64,000 bases of DNA from Nematopogon swammerdamellus (lineage: Eukaryota > Arthropoda > Insecta > Lepidoptera > Adelidae): the NCBI GenBank assembly GCA_946902875.1, contig OX336351.1, positions 2,973,761 through 3,037,760 of the forward strand, read 5' to 3'. Below are positions 1 to 9,814 of the stretch, piece after piece. Position 1 is the first letter of the stretch, and every line of letters begins with the position of its first letter. A program made the translations under genes and the position numbers. The notes under the pieces were generated by a model. It made no database searches, was not told where the DNA came from, and saw only the letters and a list, made by a program, of their open reading frames with translations.

Positions 1-12
1 CTCGGTCGCCCA

Positions 13-335
13 GGGGGCTTATTCCGAATGCTAACGCCTAATCGATCTCGCTTAGGCGAGAGCGAATATCGCTTAGCTCCTCTTTTGTATGACAATTCGT
101 ATTTCGTACGCACGCAAACTAATACGCAACGACATGAGAGTGTCGAGATATCGTCCGTGACGAGAGACGTCTGGCGGGAGGGTCTTGGCTGCCGCCGAGT
201 CGGTATCGACTCTCGCTCTCTCGGCGATCGACGATACGTCATAGTGGCGTTCTTTTCATACGAAAGAGGAGCTAAGCGATATTCGCTCTCGCCTAAGCGA
301 GATCGATTAGGCGTTAGCATTCGGAATAAGGCCCC
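13..335. mobile_element. MITE with about 80-bp terminal inverted repeats
   Basis: Bases 13-92 reappear as a reverse complement at 258-335 with few mismatches. The outer ends read GGGGGCTTATTCCGAATG on the left and CATTCGGAATAAGGCCCC on the right, and the inner ends meet near TCGTATGA. The 165-bp centre has no transposase-like frame. Long TIRs around a short non-coding core fit a non-autonomous DNA transposon. I did not find a convincing target duplication, so the superfamily is open. The open frame at 28-468 runs through the TIRs and is not a gene. Confidence 0.75.
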
Positions 336-730
336 AGGTACTGAACTTATAACATGTGATGAAACGGGAGCCCACTCAGCTGACTCACTATCTGCGACAG
401 CGAAGCTGATTTTCAGGGGCTCCCCTTTCCAATCAAGGACAAGACTAAAAACAAACAAACAACAATGACAATCAACATATTATACAAAAACATTAAAATA
501 ACTAACAGATCGATGAAGAATAATATGCCAAGAAAATATTATGTTCAGACTGACTTCACACACGCTGCTACAGGAAACAATGCGAGGGCCGCTCGATCAT
601 GCCGCTTTATATTACGTGACTTGAAACCTTGAAGCCTCATTTCCGTATAGGTGTTTGGGAAAGAGTTATAATAACTGAAAGAGGAATAGAGGGAACGTTA
701 GCCGATAACACCGAAATGCAGTGTATTTTT
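336..730. other. No recognisable feature
   Basis: AT-rich intergenic sequence between the MITE and the first T-run repeat. I see no coding pattern, terminal repeats or tandem structure. Confidence 0.5.
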
Positions 731-1010
731 AACCGGCTTCCCAAAAGGAGGAGGTTATCAATTCGAGTGTATGTTTATTTTTGTTATTTTTTTTTTTTTT
801 TTTTATGTTTTTTACGCGATTTCTCCGTCAATTGAGAGCCGATTTAGAAAGTTCTTTTTTTGTTTGGTAGGACATACTTCAGAGGTGGTCCCATTTCAAT
901 TTTATCGAAATTGATTGAGCGGTTTATGAAAAATCAACATAATACTATGGTGTGTGGTTACCTTCAGCAAAACTTTTGTGATGTGGATTTATTCAGCAAT
1001 TTGCAGTTTG
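731..1010 (+). repeat. Dispersed repeat with internal T-run, copy 1
   Basis: Starts near AACCGGCTTCCCAAAAGGAG, continues through TCAATTCGA, a T-run, ACTCCGTCAATTG-like sequence and GAGGTGGTCCCATTT. The same order of motifs with the same spacing recurs at 1461-1640, so this is one family and not chance. It resembles an abundant lepidopteran interspersed repeat whose copies read ACCGACTTCCAAAAAA. No protein is encoded. Confidence 0.6.
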
Positions 1011-1460
1011 ACAAATATGGCGAATAATTCTGTACCACTTCAACCAATTTCGATTATTCGATTTCGATTATTCTTTTTTATGTAATATTACTAAAAATAA
1101 TGAAATAAAAACTGTTTTAAAAAATATAAAACCGATTTCCAAAAAACGAAAAAAAAAAGAACTAAAAAGTTTAAATACCTAATATTTTGAAATTTTCTCT
1201 GCCCTATTGAAATACATGAATCGATATACTAGTGATACATATTCGGACCCTTGTTTCATGAATATTCTAAATTTGAAATTTTTTATCTTTTCCGACCGGC
1301 CAGATGCGCTTAATATATTATGGTACGAGTACCATCGAGCTGCTCTGATGATGGAGACGGAAGGTGGCGAAAGGAACTCCTAAACTACACATGATAAACC
1401 CATCGTGTTTGAGCTCGTTGCATTTGTCTTCACGAGCAATTTACTTTAGACCTAAGAGAT

Positions 1461-1640
1461 TCTCAATTCGACGGTATGTTTTCTTTTTTTTTATGTTTGT
1501 TATGCGATTACTCCGTAAATTGTGGGCCGATTTTGAAAAATCTTTTTTTTTTTTGTTTGAAAGGGGATAACCATGAGGTGGTCCCATTTTAATTTGGTCG
1601 AGATCGGATTGGAAAGCGAGGCGGAGGCGGAGGCCGAGTA
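1461..1640 (+). repeat. Dispersed repeat with internal T-run, copy 2
   Basis: Second copy of the repeat at 731-1010: TCAATTCGA, T-run, TATGCGATTACTCCGTAAAT, a second T-run and GAGGTGGTCCCATTTTAATT in the same order. It ends beside the palindrome that starts at 1680, whose arms also carry the AAACCGACTTCC motif. Confidence 0.6.
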
Positions 1641-1679
1641 CATTAATAGCAAAAAATTACTAAAAAAAACTGTGAAATA

Positions 1680-2024
1680 AAAAACTGTTTAAAAAAACAT
1701 AAAACCGACTTCCAAAAAAAGTAGAACTAAAAAACTATTTAAAATAAAAATATAAAAACCGCCTTCAAAAATTTAAGAAATAAAAAAAACTAACCCTAGA
1801 GTTGAAGGCGGTGCTAAAGCAAGCAAAAATGATGCATGAAAGAAAACATGAGTGGATGATATCCTTTGTGATTTTTGTAGCCTTTTTAGCACCGCCTTCA
1901 ACTTCAGGGATCGTTTTTTTTATTTCTTAAATTTTTCAAGACGGTTTTTATATTTTTATTTTAAATAGTTTTTTAGTTCTACTTTTTTTGGAAGTCGGTT
2001 TTATGTTTTTTTGAACAGTTTTTT
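1680..2024. repeat. Palindromic element, about 138-bp arms
   Basis: Left arm 1680-1818 and right arm 1885-2024 are reverse complements with scattered mismatches, around a 66-base loop. Arm motifs include AAAACCGACTTCCAAAAAAA and GTTGAAGGCGGTGCTAAA, the latter as TTTAGCACCGCCTTCAAC on the right. It could be a foldback MITE or an inverted duplication of the neighbouring CCGACTTCC repeat. There is no coding frame. A transcript would form a long hairpin. Confidence 0.75.
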
Positions 2025-2158
2025 TATATGACATAACATTCCTTGCCCCTCACTAGGTGGTAGGCTCAAATTGTAACCGACTAGGTTGCTAGTACCGTAC
2101 TGGATGTAAGATGGCCGCATAGCAGCCTCGGTTGTGTTCTCCTCTAGTCCAGTTTAGC

Positions 2159-2270
2159 CAGCAATCTAGGGAGGTCTCCGGTATGGCACCTACTTTCTCA
2201 GAATTGATATTGGCTGGTCGTAGCATGTGCTTTGGTCCCTCCGACTCAGCCACCCGTACCGGATTACAAA
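2159..2270 (-). repeat. Conserved unidentified segment, copy 1
   Basis: About 70% similar to 23194-23306. Read on the minus strand, both copies contain a shared peptide pattern: ESEG, two variable residues, (H/Y)MLRP(A/V)NI, two variable residues, EKV. Shared amino acids despite nucleotide drift suggest a fragment of a transposon protein. I do not recognise the family. It lies just upstream of a SINE. Confidence 0.4.
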
Positions 2271-2392
2271 AAGAAACATCTGGCGACCTTATGGCTAGCC
2301 ACAGCATGGAAAACGGATACTTAGCCGGTAGCCTAGAGTGGGACTAGGACGGGGTACACAGGACAACAAATGTCTAGGACAACAACTGTCAC

Positions 2393-2775
2393 CCTCGATA
2401 GCTCAGTGGTGCAGACAGTCGGCTGGGCCGGTCAGTACTTCGATGGGTGACCGCTCGACGGTTGGAGGCTGACCGTGGTTCGGATTCCACGTAAAACTAC
2501 GTAAAGGTAAGAAGGGATTGGTAGGTCCCTTCCCTTCTTAGCTTACTAGGTGGGAGGGTTCAACCGGCCCTGGTTGGTACCACCGCACTAAACGAAACGT
2601 CGGTCGAAACGGCTATGTAAATAGTTCGTGTTTTCCGTCCAGTTCAGTGTAGGCGACATGAAATGAAGGGAAGCACTGACATGGCACCTAGTTCACCCGG
2701 CGTTATGGGTTGACATCACGGATGTTGTAGGTGATGTAGCCAACCGTGTCAGTTACCATAAAAAAGAAAAAAAAA
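2393..2775 (+). mobile_element. Composite tRNA/5S SINE (family A), copy 1
   Basis: Begins CCTCGATAGCTCAGTGGTGC, an A-box-like tRNA head, followed by a 5S-like stretch (GGTCAGTACTTCGATGGGTG), a B-box-like GGTTCGGATTCC, the family body and the tail GTGATGTAGCCAACCGTGTC...CCAT plus an A-run. In this copy the first part of the 5S segment is lost. Twelve more copies or fragments lie in the window. Family A shares body and tail with family B. No intact target duplication was seen. Confidence 0.8.
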
Positions 2776-3182
2776 TTCTGGCTACTACTGGCTAATACGT
2801 TCACTCCATTTCTACAGTTGAAACTCTTTCGTGAAACTTCGGCTTTATATTATCAGCGTATTATATTAATATTGAGGACCGTGAAAGGCATTTGAATATG
2901 CTCTAGCTAGGCCTACATTATAATATTTATATCACCCATTTTCGGGGTTTTCGGACAAAACTTTCGGGAAAAAGATAAATTTTTTTTACAACGTTCACAC
3001 AGAGTACTATAAAAATCGAAAACATTTTATTAATTTCAAATTATGTGTTTAATTGTACCAAATCGAACCATTTAAATGCTGACGATTTGCAAATCTGACC
3101 ATTTGAAAGTCCCACGATTTGAAAATCTGACCAAATGAAAACAAAAGCTATTTTCGTATAAAGTTTAAATTTTCTAGGACTA
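2776..3182. other. AT-rich spacer with a short tandem duplication
   Basis: No gene is visible. At about 3080-3145 a roughly 33-bp unit (ACGATTTG, AAATCTGACC) is repeated twice with changes. The rest is AT-rich with no clear structure. Confidence 0.4.
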
Positions 3183-3385
3183 AGCCAGGCCTCACGCATA
3201 CCTACACGCTCGCCCACACAACTGCCGCGCAGCTGCAAAGCAATAATCACTTTACACTCGATCGTTCAGGTACATTTTCGCACTCAGCGATTGGCGACGT
3301 GAAACAGTAGGCTATTAAAGCCGAAGGTATCGAACTTTTTCTATAGAGTGATTTATCTGTTACGAAGTAACTATTAACTAATCTG
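3183..3385 (+). repeat. Dispersed low-copy segment F, copy 1
   Basis: Closely matches 42614-42830 in the same orientation. Shared landmarks are GCTGCAAAGCAATAA, ACTTTACACTCGATCGTT, GGTACATTTTCGCAC, AGTAGGCTATTAAAGCC and TCTGTTACGAAGTAACTATT. It has no ORF and no terminal repeats. It may be the untranslated part of a retroelement or a duplicated host segment. Confidence 0.6.
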
Positions 3386-3676
3386 TGACTAAGCGTTTAT
3401 ACAAACCGACATACGGACGGACGGACAGGCGAACAACGAAGGCTCACTATAGTTTCTTTTATAACATTTCGGTACAGATCTCTAAAAAATACATCAAACT
3501 TGTAGATAGACAGATAGAAAATGCTTTATTGGTCCAATACAAACATGTAACCCGGATTATCTAAAAAAAAATATTTTCAGATTACGCTTAACTATTCGCG
3601 ATTATTTCATACATAACCATTCATATAATGGTTGTAATATCTATGATCTTAACTAAGCGATAACTATCGGTCATAC

Positions 3677-4153
3677 ATACAGGGATGTTTCAGGATAGGC
3701 TTGAGAAACTTCAGGAATAGAAAGTACTCATTATTAGAAGAAAAAAATTCTTATCAATCAAATCAAAATTCCAATTATTTTTTCATACAAAAATTTTAAA
3801 TTGTAATAATAAAAACTCGATGGACAGTGAAATTTCGCAACAGTCTAGGGAGTGCAATGACCTAGCCATACCCCTTTTTCTTTTGATTTCATTCAAATTT
3901 AAGTATTTGGAATTTACCTAGGTACATAAAGTTATATTCCACTAGTTAAGCATATAAGTTAGTCATTTTATGTTTATTTAATAAAGGTGGACGTTAACCG
4001 TCCACCAAAGTTCGATGAAACAATAATTTTCATCAAAAAGTACCTACTACAAAATGCCCGAATTTGGGAAAAAGTTTCAGAGCTTTTCGCCTTCAAATGT
4101 GGACCCCTTTCGAACCCTGAAGTTATGAAACCCTATCCTAAAACATCCTGTAT
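3677..4153. mobile_element. MITE-like element with about 38-bp TIRs
   Basis: The left end 3677-3715 (ATACAGGGATGTTTCAGGAT...AACTTCAGG) is an imperfect reverse complement of 4116-4153 (CCTGAAGTTATGAAACCC...CATCCTGTAT). A small hairpin, GGTGGACG/CGTCCACC, lies at about 3987-4007. No transposase frame is present, so it is a non-autonomous DNA transposon of unassigned superfamily. Confidence 0.6.
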
Positions 4154-4551
4154 ATCAATTCTATCCGCACACCGCAGATTCCAGATGCTTGGTCGGCCAT
4201 CTAGCCATAATTGTCTTATCTGTGGCTCACACACACATGCTCAAGGCGAGGGATGTGTAATCACTAGGCGCGTGGTCTTCTCGCCCCGTTATAATAGGAT
4301 TACGACGACCGCACGATAAACAGTTCAATTTTCTGGTATATTGACCGCGCGGCGACCTTGGCTTGACTTCGGCTTCAGGAAGTTGGATATTGAAACTTGG
4401 CATGCGTGGATATTTTGTTGTCTGTTACAAATACAATCTCCTTAAGAAATTATTTAAAAAAAAACGATCAAGTGCGTGTTAGACTCGCGCGCCCAGGGTT
4501 CCGTATCAGTCAATGATATCCTATTTCATTCTCACGTATTTCGGGAGATGT
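4154..4551. other. Mostly unannotated, with a repeat-E end
   Basis: Bases 4448-4512 carry a short end of repeat family E (AAGTGCGTGTTAGACTCGCG followed by GGGTTCCGTAT). The remainder shows no coding pattern or repeat structure that I can support. Confidence 0.4.
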
Positions 4552-4706
4552 GTTCATTCGTGTAGCTAAACTCTTTTTTCTTCTTTTATGTATGTAAACT
4601 TACTTTCTTTATCTTTAACTATATATTTTCTTCTGTATGTTATCTTCTGTCTTGTGTATCTCTGTGTTTTTGTGTGAAATAAAGCATTTCTATTCTATTC
4701 TATTTT
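4552..4706 (+). mobile_element. Retroelement 3' end with TTCTA tail
   Basis: AT-rich 3' UTR-like sequence with an AATAAAG signal at about 4678 followed by a (TTCTA)n tail. The same layout, a poly(A) signal followed by a short tandem tail, recurs at 5098-5270, and with a TATC-type tail at 5632-5790 and 52258-52387. Confidence 0.45.
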
Positions 4707-5035
4707 CCATAACGCAGCTCAGCCTTCGACCTCGCCCGTGGTAAGCCTCGTCTTACTGTTTGCAAAAAAGTATATATTTTACCTGAACAGAGCTCTGCCT
4801 TCGGCCTTGCCCTCACAAATTTAATATTTTCCAGAAATTATATATTTTATCTGAACGCAGCTTGACCTTCGGCCTCGCCCACATTGATTTACTGTTTCTG
4901 AAAAAGTATATCTATTGCCTGAACGGAGTTCGGCCTTCGGCCTCTCCCTTAGTATCTTATTCTTTACGGGAAAGATGCATAACTGAACTCGGCCTTCGAC
5001 CTCGTATTCAGTGACTCAGTATCTTCGAGAAACTA
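4707..5035 (-). repeat. Degenerate 66-70-bp minisatellite
   Basis: About five diverged units built around CTCGGCCTTCGGCCTCGCCC and an AT-rich spacer. Units of the same family form the two arrays inside the element at 36604-38097. Each unit core contains the small hairpin GGCC-TTC-GGCC. No protein is encoded. Confidence 0.65.
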
Positions 5036-5097
5036 TATGAAAATGTAACTTCTTTGTTATATCGAAAGATCACTCTTTGTGACATGTAATCTAATCT

Positions 5098-5270
5098 AGG
5101 GTTGGAAGAATGAAATCTATACCAGCGATAAGTCCGCCTTTGCGTGCTATTGTCTTCTTCCTTTCTCTTCGTACAATTGTAAATAATTTTAATTCTTTGT
5201 TTTTCTAATCGTGTTTTTGTTTATTATTTCGTTGCAATAAACGTACATATATTTTCTATTCTATTCTAAG
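5098..5270 (+). mobile_element. Retroelement 3' end (GATAAGTCCGCCTTTG family)
   Basis: Contains the landmark GATAAGTCCGCCTTTG, then a pyrimidine-rich 3' UTR, AATAAACG and a (TTCTA)n tail. The landmark is shared with 5632-5790 and 52258-52387. It is probably the 5'-truncated 3' end of a LINE. No coding part is left. Confidence 0.5.
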
Positions 5271-5631
5271 ATAAAAATGAGTTGTTCACTTCAGTATTTT
5301 TGGAAATCGAATTTCAAGTGAGCGCACCCGTGGCCAAAAAGTGCCTGTATCCATTCAATGACAAGATTGTCCTGTTCGTATCAATTCAAAATACAGCATT
5401 AGTTTATGTGGTAGATTCATAGATGTTTAAAGTTTAAATAAAAAAATTATTCAATATTTGACACATTAAACGTGCACAATATATATAAAAAAAATTATCT
5501 GACGACGACCAATAAGTCGAAATATCATAAAAATATTTTTTTTTTATTTCTAATGTACAAAATATATATTATAAAACAACTAAAACCAAATATTGGTGAA
5601 AAAAAAATGTAATTCATATTTCTTAAAATAA
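5271..5631. other. AT-rich, nothing recognised
   Basis: Long A/T runs and no supported coding or repeat structure. Confidence 0.4.
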
Positions 5632-5790
5632 ATTAGATAGATAGATAGAAATACTTTATTGCTCCAAAAAACATTTAACATAAACACACAATAAGAAATT
5701 TACATGAGGAGCAAAGGCGGACTTATCCCTTACAGGGATTTCTCCCAGTCAACCTTTGGATGTTTGAGAGTCGTATGTTGCGAGATATAA
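5632..5790 (-). mobile_element. Retroelement 3' end with TATC tail, minus strand
   Basis: On the minus strand it reads GGGATAAGTCCGCCTTTGCT, an AT-rich 3' UTR, GGAGCAATAAAG and (TATC)n. It belongs to the same family as 52258-52387. It is 5'-truncated with no ORF. Confidence 0.55.
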
Positions 5791-6545
5791 GTAGGTAGTA
5801 GCAAAAGACTTGAGTGTGGGAATGTAAAATATAATATAAGGAAAATAACTATAATATACTATAATATACACTACATATAAGTACATACTAGTTAATTAAA
5901 CGTATAAATTACTATTTATAGATTAAATTAAATACATATGAATTACAATTTATATAATACATAATACCTAAATATATACATACATACTTGTCCATTCAGA
6001 ATTAAATTGTCTACCTACACTTGTAGAATTAGATTGTCTACCTACACAGTAGGCAGATAGTAGGTAGCTTGTGGTGTGGAATTTATTCAATGTGACAATT
6101 CTCCAGAAATTATTTCTCTTCCCCGTGGGCAAAACGACAAATGACATGATCATTTATTTGCTAAACGAAATTACTTCCCAGCATTTTTGTACCTCCAAAA
6201 ATGCTTCAGCGAGAGAAACAAAATGGCGACCTAGCCAGAAATTCCTTCGTCTAATTTAGTTTAGCATGGACGTGTATAAATGAGCAGTTACAAATTTAAT
6301 TTCGAGATGATATTTATTGAGGAAGAACGCAGTGTTATTCGCTAAATTAAAGATGGGTTTTTATGTCGAGCGTCCGGACTGGTGATTACAATTCGATTAG
6401 TCGAAATGGTCGAAAAAAAAATTGGACTACGAGCAGTACGGGAGAGAGAGAATTATAAAAGAAGCTAATCTCACAAGAAAACAACGTCACATAAAAACTT
6501 CAATTTAGAATTCTGTTCTTTTTTTAATTTTCAGAAATCACAAAT
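5791..6545. other. AT-rich, nothing recognised
   Basis: Low-complexity AT-rich DNA. A short direct repeat, (A)GATTGTCTACCTACAC, occurs at about 6005 and 6032. No gene or transposon end is supported. Confidence 0.4.
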
Positions 6546-6826
6546 ATGGCCAGTACTGAAAGGCGCGGGGCGGTGCGGAGCGGTGCGGAAAGTCGCAGGG
6601 CAGCGTGGAGCGGCGCGGGGCGGTGCGCGACAGCGCGGACCGGCGCGGGGCGGCGCGGGACGGCGCGTTGCGGCGCGAGTCGGAGGGGGCGGCGCGGGAC
6701 GGCGCGGTACGGCGAGGAGCGGCGCGGAAAGGCGCGGAAAGGCGGGGGACGGCGCGGGACGGCGCGGGGCGGCGCGGAACGGCGCGGTGCGGCGAGTGAA
6801 GCCACGGGCAAAAGCTAGTAAATTAT
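6546..6826. repeat. GC-rich decamer minisatellite (GGCGCGGGAC)n
   Basis: A degenerate 10-bp unit, GGCGCGG followed by three variable bases, is repeated about 24 times. The array ends directly in GCGAGTGAAGCCACGGGC AAAAGCTAG, the terminus seen in the repeat-D family. The open frames on both strands here follow from stop-poor GC repeats and are not genes. Confidence 0.8.
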
Positions 6827-6884
6827 AATATACACAAAGACCCGCGACTATAATTTATACATGTTTCGCTTTCGGTATTTATAA

Positions 6885-7027
6885 TTGTATTGTATTGTAT
6901 TGTATTGTATTGTATTGTATTGTATTGTATTGTATTGTATTGTATTGTATTGTATTGTATTGTATTGTATTGTATTGTATTGTATTGTATTGTATTGTAT
7001 TGTATTGTATTGTATTGTATTGTATTG
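6885..7027. repeat. (TTGTA)n microsatellite
   Basis: About 28 uninterrupted copies of TTGTA. The frames across it (NTIQY repeats) are artefacts. Purity suggests ongoing slippage, so its length probably varies between individuals. Confidence 0.95.
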
Positions 7028-7526
7028 TCTACTGATCCTTGAAAACATGCAGACATACGTATAGAAAAACAACGTCCTCTACATATGTTCCTCTTTAGTT
7101 TATACAAGAATTATACCATATTTTATGCGGAACGTAATAAATAACGTTCCGGTGAAATGTAACGCATCATGTGAGCCCTACGCGAAGCTGCGTAGCGGGC
7201 GCGGCGTTGTTTTTGAAAAAAATAAAAAAATAAAAAATTTTAAAGAAAACAGCAGGCAATTCAATTAAACGGTAGCCAGAGGACAAATATTTGAAACAAA
7301 TTGAAACAACGCAACAGGAAATTGTTGAAACGCTAAACGAACCGACCTCATGATTATATCTGGAGCAATTTATATCGGGGAGATGTTTGTTTGCGGAATT
7401 TCAAACGCAATTACTGACGTTAACAGGCCGGAAGTTGAGCATTGCTATAACCGATATGTACTTATACACAGCGTTCTTGGGGCTGCTGGAGTGAATTTTT
7501 ATATACTCAGCCAGCTTTTTTAATTT
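7028..7526. other. Unannotated spacer
   Basis: No supported gene. A small hairpin, GGAACGT/ACGTTCC, flanks AATAAATA at about 7130-7150. The rest is AT-rich. Confidence 0.4.
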
Positions 7527-7870
7527 TTTTTTTTATTGCTTCCGAACTAGCTGGCTGTGCCCGAGGTCGAAGCCTCGGGCGCAGCCGATTTCACCGCCGA
7601 GGAGGTGCCAGTCCGGCTTGGAGGTGGACTAATGTCGCTGGGGAAAGGCTAATTAATTATTAAATTCGTGGATTGTAGGAGTGTGGAAAGTTATTCCCCG
7701 GAAGCCCGTTCCACACCTTTGCAGTGTGGCACAAGAACGATTTAGAGAATAGTGCAGTTCGATGTAGTCTTCTGTCCACTACAAATGGGTGTCTGTGCCC
7801 AATACTTCAACAGAAGATCAGACACAGCCAACACCATTCCTCTCGAAACCACGCTCAGAGAGGCACCATG
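7527..7870 (-). pseudogene. LINE 3' fragment (CR1/Jockey-type), minus strand
   Basis: On the minus strand it carries the end of a LINE ORF2 (a region equivalent to AKVWNGLPG in sister copies), a 3' UTR and the tail GGAAGCAATAAAAAA. It matches the plus copy at 23341-23868 and the minus copy split by the BEL/Pao insertion at 9728-15693. The frame is broken, and bases from about 7791 look like a second LINE subfamily (ACCACGCTCAG). Confidence 0.65.
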
Positions 7871-7929
7871 CTGGCTATGAGGCGATTGAATGCGTGACGC
7901 TCGCTAGTGATATTTGTATGTATTGTTTA

Positions 7930-7951
7930 TTTGTTGTTGTTGTTGTTGTTG
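7930..7951. repeat. (TTG)n microsatellite
   Basis: About seven TTG triplets between the LINE fragment and the minus-strand RNase H remnant. Confidence 0.85.
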
Positions 7952-7970
7952 CTTTAGTTTGGGGTTGGCT

Positions 7971-8534
7971 CTAGGCCTGCAAACTAGTCCCGCTTGTTTG
8001 GGAACCTTCGTTCAAAACCCCGCGATCTCCAGCTTCTTCTTCCATGAAAGCCGCAAGTCGACTGGGGAGTCTGCAGACCTCTGCAACGGAAGATGGAGAA
8101 CGGAGTATGTCTCTTCGTTGGTTGTCAAGCACACTGCACTCCAACAAAATATGCTCGCCCGTTTCATCCATCGCAAAGCATCCCCTGCACAGTGCACTAT
8201 CCGTTATACCTATAGTGTGTAGATGTTTATTTAGTGAGCAGTGGCCGCTCATCAGACCAACGGTTATTCTCAGCTTAGCCAGGGCCAGGTTGATAAGCTT
8301 CCGAGCCAGCATTCGGTCTGGCTTAGGAAGAGCAGCTCTCGACTGTCTGCACTCTGAGAGGCCCTTCCATCTGTCCCTTTGTTTCCGTGATGTCGACGTG
8401 TACAACCAAGTTCTCTGTGTGCTGGCTGACGGCATTATCACGGGTTCCGCTCCTATGGGTATAGTTCTGGAGCCACTTCGGGTGAGATCATCAGCGCTGT
8501 CGTTTCCGTCGTCATCGTTGTGGCCTTTATCCAC
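7971..8534 (-). pseudogene. LINE C-terminal fragment with RNase H-end zinc motif
   Basis: A 187-residue minus-strand frame. Its centre (about residues 75-140) reads like the end of a Jockey/R1-type LINE protein: RMLARKLINLALAKLR, LMSGHCSLNKHLHTIG, LCRGC and EHILLEC, the last two forming a C-x2-C...H-x4-C finger. The RT and endonuclease are absent, so this is a 5'-truncated or broken copy. The first about 40 residues are low-complexity and probably not native. The call rests on family knowledge of this region. I cannot name the clade. Confidence 0.6.
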
Positions 8535-8569
8535 TGGGAGATCACCTTTTAATTATTGTTTATTGTAAA

Positions 8570-8989
8570 CCATTTTGCTATAAAATAAGGTAAAAAAGGT
8601 CGGCTTCATGCATATCTGCATTATATTCAAGCAAACCTTTGGGATGTGAGAGAATATTAACAAATTCCATACATAAATATTTTACAATAGACGTACAAGT
8701 ACATACATGATTATAATCTTTTGCCGGCGGCTTCGCTCGCGGTAGACTGGGTTTAACAGCAAATCCGATTTAAACGCAAATATTACAATAAATGAAATAT
8801 ATTATTTATAGGTAGTTTAAATTTTTTTTTTAGTTTTAGTTTATAAGTTATTTTAGTTTAGTTTTATCATATTTCTTAATTTTAGTTAAATTTTATTGTA
8901 TTAGGTTATTTTGATTAATTAATCAATTTAGTTAGTATTTTGCATAAACCATCGCTTTTCTTAAATTCTCCGTCCATACTATACTTTCT
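8570..8989. other. AT-rich spacer with a repeat-D/I end
   Basis: At about 8724-8756 there is a diverged TTTTGCCGGCGGCTTCGCTC motif, the terminal signature of an abundant interspersed repeat. The rest is AT-rich without coding potential. Confidence 0.45.
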
Positions 8990-9180
8990 TTGATACTGCT
9001 CAGCCCTCAGGGTGTCTAGCGTGATGGTATAGCCTATAGTAAACCAAAATAGCTATTCATTCCATTGGTGCAAACCGCCTAAAATCTGTTCAGTGGTTCC
9101 GAAGTTTACCTTAAATATACACATACAGACGTTCCCTTTTATAAGATGTAGAAATAGAGATATAATTACATATACAGGTC
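8990..9180 (+). repeat. Interspersed repeat I, copy 1
   Basis: Contains GTGTCTAGCGTGATGGTATA, GCCTATAGT, CTGTTCAGTGGTTCCGAAGT and a short CATACAGACG run. It is related to 38779-39010, which carries the same motifs in the same order. It resembles the 3' part of a very common insect repeat that ends in a CAGACAGA-type stretch. It is non-coding. Confidence 0.5.
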
Positions 9181-9727
9181 TCGAAAAATTCAACATCAAG
9201 CGGAAACCAGGGAGTGAGCCAGTTTATGACTGAGTTTATTACCCAGGGAAAATTAAGAAAAAAAAATTCTTTTAATGGTATAAGCATGGTATTGAAACAG
9301 GTTACAAATTTTAATGAAACGGCATGCAATATTTTTAGGTACTATGACTACAATTTTTTTATGATTATTAAAATGTTTATACTCGTAGCCTAAATAACTC
9401 TGCTCTTGACCACTATCCCAAATAAAAACATATTTTATTGAATACTAAACCTCAAAAAAATTTTGTCTAAAATTTTCGGACACCTCACAGCATCAACACC
9501 TCATCAAATTGAATATAAATTTAATTGAATCACTTTAAAACGTAACCAAACACTCGGTAATTGGATCCGCCCCGTCTCACGTACAATTTGGGCATTTGAA
9601 TAACCCCGTTTAGTGGAAACAATTTTGCCGTAAGGTTTCCGGTCCGAAAAATGTTACTAACATTTGTGACTAGTGAAATCGGATTCTTTGTTTTGTTAGG
9701 GTTTCCAGTGAACATTTTTGATAACTT
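9181..9727. other. Nothing recognised
   Basis: AT-rich sequence with no supported ORF, repeat or RNA gene. It could be unique host DNA. Confidence 0.4.
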
Positions 9728-9814
9728 TCACCGCCGAGGAGGTGCCATGCCGGCTTGGAGGTGGGCTAATGTAGCTGGGGGAAGGCTGTTAACCCGCGAT
9801 TTGAAGATCCGTGG
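9728..9814 (-). pseudogene. LINE fragment, part downstream of the BEL/Pao insertion
   Basis: The minus-strand end of a LINE ORF2 and start of its 3' UTR. It continues across the BEL/Pao element into 15305-15693: the joined order of landmarks matches the uninterrupted plus copy near 23699. The break falls at CGTGG, which is duplicated. Confidence 0.75.
9810..9814. other. Target-site duplication CGTGG, left copy
   Basis: CGTGG at 9810-9814 is repeated at 15305-15309, directly outside LTR1 and LTR3. Five bp is usual for BEL/Pao integrases. The empty-site order is visible in the related LINE copy at about 23699-23730. Confidence 0.85.

Noticed and set aside
28..468. 146-codon frame at the window start
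   Set aside because: Runs through both arms of the MITE at 13-335. No protein resemblance.
6524..6828. Four overlapping Arg/Ala-rich frames on both strands
   Set aside because: All come from the stop-poor GGCGCGGGAC decamer array. No codon structure beyond the repeat.
6824..7107. Minus-strand frames reading NTIQY repeats
   Set aside because: Pure translation of the (TTGTA)n microsatellite. No flanking coding signal.
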